This document shows, one piece after another, positions 1 through 5,780 of a DNA stretch of 7,851 nucleotides. Every line of letters begins with the position of its first letter. Position 1 is the stretch's first letter. The stretch covers positions 1 to 7,851 of the forward strand of contig JAAUPU010000111.1 of NCBI GenBank assembly GCA_012032975.1. Direction: 5' to 3'. A program made the position numbers and the translations under genes. The notes below the pieces were generated by a model, which saw only the letters and a list, made by a program, of their open reading frames with translations, was not told the origin of the DNA and searched no databases. This DNA is from Caldilineaceae bacterium. Its GTDB lineage: Bacteria > Chloroflexota > Anaerolineae > Caldilineales > Caldilineaceae.

Positions 1-121
1 GCTCGCCCGGTTCGCTGGGCGCCAGCTCATAGTTGGCCAACTCATAGTTGGCTGTCTGCGAGTCGCCGGGCAAAGGGTCATGATACAGTGGGCCGGCCTC
101 CCGGAGATCAACTTCGCTCAC
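1..121 (-). CDS. Start of a further cluster gene, product unknown (3' partial)
   Basis: A GTG at 121 overlaps the TGA of baseplate J (GTGA), and the frame stays open to the window edge, giving about 40 residues: MSEVDLREAGPLYHDPLPGD, then SQTANYELANYELAPSEPGE. No family can be assigned from this fragment. By position it may be another baseplate or tail-fibre-side component, because in Afp-type clusters further baseplate proteins follow Afp11. The four-base overlap indicates coupled translation. Confidence 0.6.
   Translation of the reverse strand, partial: MSEVDLREAGPLYHDPLPGDSQTANYELANYELAPSEPGE
23..52 (-). repeat. Two tandem 15-bp units coding NYELA-NYELA
   Basis: Two adjacent 15-base units (plus strand CAGCTCATAGTTGGC and CAACTCATAGTTGGC, one mismatch) within the partial gene at the left edge. 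They encode NYELA twice in frame. This could be a simple local duplication or the start of a longer repeat array beyond the window. Confidence 0.75.
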
Positions 122-2228
122 AATTCCACCACTTCGACTTGATGATCCAGTGAGCAAAGCACGGTGTCTGGCGTTACATGCAATACGCGATCTCGTACGG
201 CTGTCAACGCCGCCTCGCCCTGGGCACGCGCGATGGCTGCGATCTGCTCTTCGAGTTGGCCCAACGGCGCGATTTCCTTGTTGGGCAGCACGGTCCGATG
301 GCTAAATTCGACGTCCAGGATGTGGCGCACGCCCGGCACCTGTTGCAACAGAGAATAGATCTCGGCAACGTAGAGGCTTTTGCCAAAGGGCCAGCCATCC
401 CAGCCGGCCTCCACATAGCGGTTGCTTGCATCTGGGTCAACCAATTGCAGCGGGCTGATATACTGGCGCAGCGCCTCCTCAACGCGGGCGACCACGACCT
501 CGGGCCGACCAAATTCGGTCGCCACGATCTGGGTCTTGACCCGAACCCCCACATAGACCGGCTCACGAACACGAATCGTGGTGGTCAACAGACGGTAACC
601 GTCCAGATAATCCAGGATTCCTGCATCAGCTCCTCTTGCAATGCCAACTTGGAGAGATCGCCGACGGCGACCGAATCTCGAACCGCAGGCACGACCAGGA
701 GCTCAATCATGCCCGGCGGCAGATTGCCATTTGACGTTCCGGGCGCCAGCGACTTGACGCGGGCGATGCGGCGACTGGTCGCCAGCGCAAGATCTTCGAA
801 GTCCTCCGCAGTGACTGCGCGATGCTGGGCGCGCAGTTCGCGTCTGGCACGCAACTTGGCTTCCTCCAGGGACTCCTGATCGCGTCCGCCGATGGAGCGT
901 CTCAGATTGGTCACCTGTGAAATATAGGGAACCGCCGAGCGCATCACTTGGATGCGATTTGCCGGCACGTTGCCCTGGGATCCACCGCCATAACGGTACT
1001 GGCTCATACGCACCCGACGTCCTACTTCTGGCACACGTCCATATTGGATCACGCTACCGTCCGCTTGCCGAACGGAAGGCCCAAAAGCAACCTCGCCTGT
1101 AGCAGTCTCCAGCGTGAAGTGTCTGTCAAAGCGGTCAGACTTGGCAAAATCTGTCACGCGTTCCCAGGGAATAAAGACCAACTCCCCGTCACGCTGTTCC
1201 TCAACCTCGACCCGTTCTTCTGCACGCAAGTCAAGTACAGGGGCATTCTGCAATGAGAAGGATTGACCCGCCTCACCTTCGCTGACGCCCAACTCCTCGC
1301 GGACGACATAGACTGCGTTGGTCGAGGGCACGGTCGCGCCCAAGGAAAAGGCCTCCACGCGTCGGATCCGCGGGGAGCGCGTGTACATGCCCTGCGAGAC
1401 ATTGCGCTGTTCCAGACGACAGCGCACCCAATACGCAGTGCGACCGTAGACTTCATCTTTTTGCATGGAGAGCGGCAGGTAAAAGGTGAGTTCGCCGGTC
1501 TCGTTGTTCAGACCGCCGGTGGTGTCCTTCTCACCTTCCCGTTTGCTGGGCAGAATTTCTTCCCAGCGGCCGTCGCCGGTTGTACATTCCCAGACCAACG
1601 GTGGATCTTCTCGACGGATACCGACGGCCTCGGTTCGTTCGCATTCGAAACGCAAACGCAAGATGTGGCCGCTGATATCGTGGGTCTCGTCGAAGCCAAG
1701 ATAGAACGTATCCCCCTGCTGGGGCCGGGTCTGGTTGAAGGGGTGGAAGATTTCGATTCCCATACGCGGGAAATAGTTTTTCTGGAAATCAGCGCCCCGC
1801 AACTGTGAAAGCTTGGGCGGCACCACGATCAGCGGTCGGTCGGTGGTGAAGATAACCTCCTCGCTGTCGGGGGCTGTCAGCGTCGCGACCTCGATCCCTT
1901 GGGGCACAAGGGCCACGGTCTCGTCTTCCGGCCGTATGGGAAAAGGAATCGAAAGTCGAAAGGTCAGTTCCGCATGGGCGCTGCTCGATGGTAGCAACTG
2001 CACGCCGACCATGTCCAGAAATCGGATGTAATTCTTTTCCGGCACTCGATTGAGGCGGTAGACGATCTGTTCGGTCATCCACGCAAACAACTCGATCAGC
2101 GTAATGCCCGGGTCGCTGACGTTGTACTCGGTCCATTCTGGACAATAGCGAATGATTCGAAGACGCGCCTCATCGACCAGATCGCGCTGGAAACGAAGAT
2201 CATCCAGATTCGGCTCTGGCAACGGCAT
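118..2228 (-). CDS. Baseplate J-like wedge protein (Afp11/gp6-like), one frameshift
   Basis: Main wedge protein of the contractile baseplate. ATG at 2228 follows GAGGAG. The N-terminal part has SDPGITLIELFAWMTEQIVY (38-57) and NYIRFLDMVGVQ, typical of eCIS and tailocin J proteins. A large beta-rich insert (about 160-335) contains FYLGFD and YWVRCRLEQR. The core carries YRYGGGSQGNVPANRI (411-426), then GGRDQESLEEAKLRARRELR and AVTAEDFEDLA (447-481), the hallmark of Baseplate_J. The first frame ends falsely at 585 in SWIIWTVTVC. Restoring one A near 617-619 gives EILDYLDGYRLL and then TTTIRVREPVYVGV from the frame that starts with an apparent TTG at 588. That frame supplies the C-terminal domain, including GWPFGKSLYVAEIYSLLQQV (612-631). 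Corrected length is about 703 residues. The shorter downstream frame should not be annotated as a separate gene. Confidence 0.93.
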
Positions 2229-2231
2229 TGA

Positions 2232-2637
2232 TTACTCCTCGCCTGTGATGTAGAAGGGATAGACGATGCTGCGCTCGTCATGGGTTGTCTTGACTTCGTA
2301 GGATATCTCGACCAACAATGTCGTTGGGGCATCCGGCTCGACGATCACGTCAACGCTTCTCAGCTCGATCCTTGGCTCCCAAAAACGAAGAGCCTGCTCG
2401 ACGTACATGCGCAACAGGCCACGGGTGGCGCCGTCATTGGGGGCAAAGATCAATTCCCAGGCACGGCAACCGAACTCGGGGCGCATCACACGCTCACCAG
2501 GCATCGTGCCCAGGATGATGCCGATGGCCTGCTCGATGTCGGTCGTCCCAGTGACCAGCCCGATCTCGCGCGCGGGTTCACTTGCAGCGGAAACGCCAGT
2601 CCCTGGCCTGTAAATTCTCTATCTCTGTTTCAAACAT
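2232..2637 (-). CDS. gp25-like baseplate wedge protein (Afp9/GPW_gp25 family), two frameshifts
   Basis: Wedge component that contacts baseplate J and nucleates the sheath. The clear C-terminal part (from 2504) has MPGERVMRPEFGC, FAPNDGATRGLLRMYVEQAL and WEPRIELRSVDV; PGER and RPEFG are hallmarks of the family. Upstream, the same frame already reads EIGLVTGTTDIEQAIGIILG, so the in-frame ATG at 2504 is not the true start. A neighbouring frame supplies FTGQGLAFPLQVNPR, the expected N-terminus, and a third gives MFETEIEN from an ATG at 2637. One base seems lost in the GC run at 2565-2575 and another in AAA at 2612-2614. Corrected length is about 135 residues, as usual. The start is uncertain (GTG at 2643 is also possible), with only a weak GAGA-type ribosome site. 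Confidence 0.87.
2233..2240 (-). promoter_or_regulatory. Ribosome site for baseplate J inside the end of the gp25 gene
   Basis: The last two Glu codons of the gp25-like gene (GAG GAG) followed by TAA form a GAGGAG Shine-Dalgarno sequence six bases before the baseplate J ATG at 2228. Only three bases separate the stop from the next start, so translation of the two wedge partners is probably coupled. Confidence 0.6.
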
Positions 2638-2668
2638 ATCCACGAACGCTTTCTCTCAAGGGGATCGC

Positions 2669-2966
2669 CTATCCGCCGATCATCACCGTGGGTAGCCCCA
2701 TAAGAATGGGATTGGGAGGACCGGCAGCGCACTGCATGAGGTCGCCCTGTCGAGCGGCTGGCCGACCACCGATCATGACCGTGACACTACCCTTGGCAAT
2801 CGGACCGCCCACATGTGGCACCGGCCCTGAAAACAGGGGACAGACCATGAGATCCCCCCAATACCGCGGCCGGCTGCCCGCCAATCAGGACATTCAATAC
2901 ACCCGGACCGGTGATCGTACTCCCAGGATGCGACCCCGTATCGCCTACTCTTGCCGCTGGCGGCAT
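2669..2966 (-). CDS. PAAR-repeat spike-tip protein (Afp10-like), one frameshift
   Basis: Small protein that sharpens the VgrG spike, normally by a cone of short beta-hairpins closed by a metal site. The start reads MPPAARVGDTGSHPG, then VLNVLIGGQPAAVLG. At a run of six G (plus strand C at 2854-2859) the frame is lost. With five G it continues GDLMVCPLFSGPVPHVGGPI, GSVTVMIGGRPAARQGDLMQ and ILMGLPTVMIGG, and stops at 2669. Corrected length is 98 residues, normal for stand-alone PAAR proteins. There are three PAAR-type hairpin units (PAARVGD, PAAVLGD, PAARQGD) plus His13, Cys42, His51 and Cys79 as possible metal ligands. No effector extension is present. An ORF beginning at 2884 would miss the first third of the protein and carries a false N-terminus (MAGSRPRYW). 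Confidence 0.92.
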
Positions 2967-2972
2967 CGTCAG

Positions 2973-2979
2973 CCTCCTT
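2973..2979 (-). promoter_or_regulatory. Strong Shine-Dalgarno site that fixes the PAAR start
   Basis: AAGGAGG on the minus strand, 6 bases before the ATG at 2966. It decides the start of the PAAR gene in a frame that is interrupted soon afterwards, and shows that the N-terminal fragment is a real gene start. Confidence 0.8.
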
Positions 2980-2996
2980 GCAACGCTTCACTTCGA

Positions 2997-4881
2997 TTAG
3001 TTGATCTTCACCAGCATACCGGTGATAGTCGTTGTGCCCGTTGTGCCCGTGCCCACATTGATCAGCGAACCTTTTACCTCGGTCGTAATCCCTGCTTCAA
3101 TGGTCATGTTGGTTGAAGATTTCAGAACAAAATTGCTGATCGATTGGACGGTTGCGGTTCCATTGGCTTTGACCGTCAGGTTGGCCTTGACAGCGACATC
3201 CATCGCGGCGCCCACCGTCAATTTGGTATCCAATTTAGACGTGATGTCGATCTTGCCGCCCGCCACAATCGTCAAGTCACCATCGACCTTGATATCCATC
3301 GAATTCTTGTTGGAGTCGATGAAGATGCTATTCTTGCCGGTCTTGTCAACGATAAAAATCGACGCTTTGTCGTCCGAGTCATCAAAGCATATCTCGTGTC
3401 CCAAGCGCGAACGGATGATGCGATGGACGACCTTGCCGCCGACGACGGCCTTATCACTCGGCTCCGGTGGCTTGTCAACGTTATTCCAAAGAGTACCGAT
3501 GATGTAGGGGCGGTTCATGTCGCCATGTTCAAAGGCAACCAAAACCTCGTCGTTGATTTCCGGTATGAAGTAGACGCCCTTCGTGTCCTGACCGGCCATG
3601 GGCGTGGCGACCCTGGCCCATGCGCTGGCCGTCTCAACATCGTCCTTGTCGATCAGCCATGGATATGAGATCTGGACGCGACCTAGCTTTAGTTTATCTT
3701 CGAGATTTGTCACGATTCCAACGACCACACCGTTGACCAGGCCTCTGCCGCTCCCTCCGCCATTGCCGTTGCGCAGCAGGTGCGTGAACGTATTTGGCTG
3801 CCGCCCACTCACCGAGAAGTGCGTCTCATAGCCACGCGCAGAAAAGATATGGGTCGCCGCTGTGACGAAATAGGCGCCGCTGTAGCGGTCACCCAGCCCC
3901 TTGAGTTTGATGCGTATCCCTGCCTTGATGCGCGGATCACCTCTGCAGATACCTCCTGCCTCAACGAATTCAGAACTCAGGTCGCTGGACAATCCCTTTG
4001 CAATCGCGTTGGCTTCGTCTTTGGTGCTGATCGGATAGTCCACAACCACAAAACTTGGAGGCCGATATCTTCAGTTTAGACTCGACCGTTTTTCCACCGG
4101 TCTCCTTCATGCCGCCCTGATTCCAGGTGCTCTCAGAATCGGATTTTCCCTCGATCTTCTCTTTGTTGACGGGATCCCAGCCGACGACGCGCGTCGAAGT
4201 AGCTTGGTGAGCCACCGTCATGCGGGGTCGAAAGGAGAGCAGGTCGTCGTCGAGTTCAAATTCAGCGGTCAACTCAGTGAACTTGTCACCCTTCTTGAAA
4301 AAGAGCTTGGAATCCTGAACGAAGACCTGATAGCCGAGACGCTTGGCTCTCTCGGCCAGAAACTCTGCATCGGTCTGGTTGTACTGAACTACATAGTCGA
4401 ACTTGATGCCCGCCTCATATCCGTCAACCTCCGAAGTGAGATTAGCATCTTTGGCGATCTTCTCTACAATCTCCTTGTCGGACATTTCGGTGTAGGTTCG
4501 CGTCACCCGGCCAAAATGCAGGCGGTTGGACATGTCGTAGCCACGCATCAGCATAGTATGGTTGCCGTGACTGGAGAATTCGGGTTCGAGCGCGGTAATC
4601 TCCCCCACGATCAATTTCCCTTTTTTCTCACCTTTGGGATCTCGAATCGTGGCCGCGGCCGCTTCGATCACGACTTTTGCGCCAATCACAAAGCGTGGGT
4701 CATCGATCCACGGAAAAGACTCGTCATCCTTCTTGAGCACCTGCAGTCGAACCACAAACATATCGGGCAAGAACAGACTGGAATCGACGACGATCTCCTC
4801 GATATCGCCCTCGATTTCATCCCAAATATCCTTGCTCTCGACCGACATCTTCCAGATGGGTCGAAGGTCCGAATCAGGCAC
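2997..4881 (-). CDS. VgrG-like spike/hub protein (Afp8; gp27-gp5 fusion), one frameshift
   Basis: Trimeric central hub and spike of the injection particle. The GTG start at 4881 has GGAG 8 bases upstream. The N-terminal gp27/phage late control D-like part (about 1-370) includes IEEIVVDSSLFLPDMFVVRL and YNQTDAEFLAERAKRLGYQV. The OB-fold (about 381-467) has GIVTNLEDKLKLGRVQISYP, then GVYFIPEINDEVLVAFEHGD and RPYIIGTLWN. A repetitive Lys/Thr/Val-rich beta-helix (about 495-627) ends GTTTITGMLVKIN. The frame breaks at a run of four T (plus strand 4050-4053): the upstream frame ends in spurious CGCGLSDQ, whereas removing one T joins ISASKF to VVVDYPISTKDEANAIAKG, the expected continuation. Corrected length is about 627 residues, with no extra C-terminal effector domain. 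The GTG at 4049 is therefore probably not a separate start. The PAAR gene begins 30 bases downstream, as expected for a spike that needs a tip. Confidence 0.93.
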
Positions 4882-4968
4882 GCGGCAGACTCCAGACTTT
4901 TTCTTCTTTCATCACGATTGGCGTTGGCGTCCTACCCAGAACGAGGCAGAAGCTGCATCCCAAGAGCA

Positions 4969-5640
4969 TCATCTCGGCGTCAGTTTGAGAATTTGGCCGG
5001 GATAGATGGCCTGGGGATGTCGAGTGCGTTGACTCTGCAATGTGCGCCACGCAGCAGAGTCTCCGTATTCTTGATGTGCGATCCAGTCCAGTCTTTGCCC
5101 ATACTCCACGATCCAGGTTTTTCGCGCATAGCTGCGCGAGGTCGGATTCGTCGGCAGCAGTTTGCCTTTGCCATTGGTCAGATGGGTTTGGCGAAAACAG
5201 ACCTTGACTTCGGCACGCAAGGGCGTCCCGTCCGGCTTAAAGAGCGTGAAGTCTTCGCTGATGGTTTCGATCAACCCGATGAATTGAAAGCTGGACCCCC
5301 ACTGGACGAGTAAGTGAGGCGCATTGTTTTCTCCCTGTTTGGTCTGCGACCAATTCTTGAGATCCTCATAGTAGGAGGTGACGGGCATCAGCGTTCCGAA
5401 GGCAGATTTCTTTGCCCACGAGTCAAACAAAAGTTTGATCGAGAACTTCTGGCCCTTGCCGCCGGCAAAACTCACCTGCGGCACGTTTTCCCCGACACTG
5501 GTTTTCAAGTAGATGTCGTTGCCAAATTCAGCGGGTATCGAAGACGGGTTATATTGTACCTCAAAACGAGCACCCTCCGTATAGGTGCCGCCATTCGTGT
5601 CAATTTTCGCCACTGTGATGGTCATCTTTTCAAGTGCCAC
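4969..5640 (-). CDS. LysM-containing hub/tube-connector protein (Afp7/gp53-like)
   Basis: Contractile-tail baseplate protein that in related particles joins the central hub to the inner tube; the LysM fold is used structurally, not necessarily to bind peptidoglycan. Corrected length is about 224 residues, normal for the family. The N-terminal part (about 1-165) starts MALEKMTITV, has the typical FEVQYNPSSI near residue 26, and a beta-rich stretch (LLVQWGSSFQFIGLIETISE, then TPLRAEVKVCF). After a short linker (PTSRSYARKT) comes the C-terminal LysM domain (about 176-223): WIVEYGQRLDWIAHQEYGD and IYPGQILKL. Between them the frame reads TLQSQRTRHPQ, which is atypical; the neighbouring frame reads VNALDIP, the LysM consensus. 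Two compensating indels (near 5032-5037 and in GGGG at 5013-5016) explain this. The VgrG-like gene follows 87 bases downstream. Confidence 0.88.
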   Translation of the reverse strand: MALEKMTITVAKIDTNGGTYTEGARFEVQYNPSSIPAEFGNDIYLKTSVGENVPQVSFAGGKGQKFSIKLLFDSWAKKSAFGTLMPVTSYYEDLKNWSQTKQGENNAPHLLVQWGSSFQFIGLIETISEDFTLFKPDGTPLRAEVKVCFRQTHLTNGKGKLLPTNPTSRSYARKTWIVEYGQRLDWIAHQEYGDSAAWRTLQSQRTRHPQAIYPGQILKLTPR

Positions 5641-5779
5641 GATCCACACTCCTGTAGATTAGTATGATATCGGCCAACGGCGCATACGGCCACGGTCCGG
5701 CTTCTGATTTCCGCTGCAGAAGCGCGTTGGCTTCCTTTGCAATCCCCACATGCTGCCAGACATATTGGGAGACGACCAC
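5630..5779 (-). CDS. Doubtful 49-residue hypothetical ORF between the QR-motif and LysM genes
   Basis: After the TAG of the QR-motif protein, a frame runs from a GTG at 5779 to a TGA inside the start of the LysM gene, overlapping it by 11 bases. It would encode 49 residues, including KEANALLQRKSEAGPWPYAP and then ADIILIYRS. No convincing Shine-Dalgarno site precedes it. In Afp-type clusters a small protein (Afp6) often sits just before the LysM gene, but the usual AYHFHW-type signature of such proteins is absent. Because indels are common here, it could instead be a shifted extension of the QR-motif protein (it contains LLQRK) or simply non-coding spacer. Confidence 0.25.
   Translation of the reverse strand: MVVSQYVWQHVGIAKEANALLQRKSEAGPWPYAPLADIILIYRSVDRGT
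5649..5653 (-). promoter_or_regulatory. Shine-Dalgarno site that fixes the LysM gene start
   Basis: AGGAG on the minus strand, 8 bases before the GTG at 5640. It favours that GTG over the in-frame GTG at 5649, which would overlap the site. The resulting N-terminus, MALEKMTI, fits the usual start of this family. Confidence 0.65.
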
Positions 5780-5780
5780 T

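Noticed and set aside
118..588. Separate 156-residue gene downstream of baseplate J
   Set aside because: Its start is an internal TTG, and its sequence (TTTIRVREPVYVGV, WPFGKSLYVAEIY) is the normal C-terminal domain of baseplate J after one missing base.
178..879. 233-residue open frame on the plus strand
   Set aside because: Antisense to both frames of baseplate J, with no domain features; a shadow ORF.
2997..4049. Independent gp5-like gene starting at a GTG at 4049
   Set aside because: The few residues before the GTG are needed for the family sequence and the preceding frame supplies them; no Shine-Dalgarno site precedes the GTG.
2669..4881. Type VI secretion VgrG-PAAR pair
   Set aside because: The flanking LysM and J-type genes, and the lack of any Tss membrane-complex gene in the window, fit an eCIS or phage-tail baseplate better.
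4204..5313. 369-residue open frame on the plus strand
   Set aside because: It lies antisense to the well-supported VgrG and LysM genes, shows no recognisable family features and reads like the complement of coding sequence.
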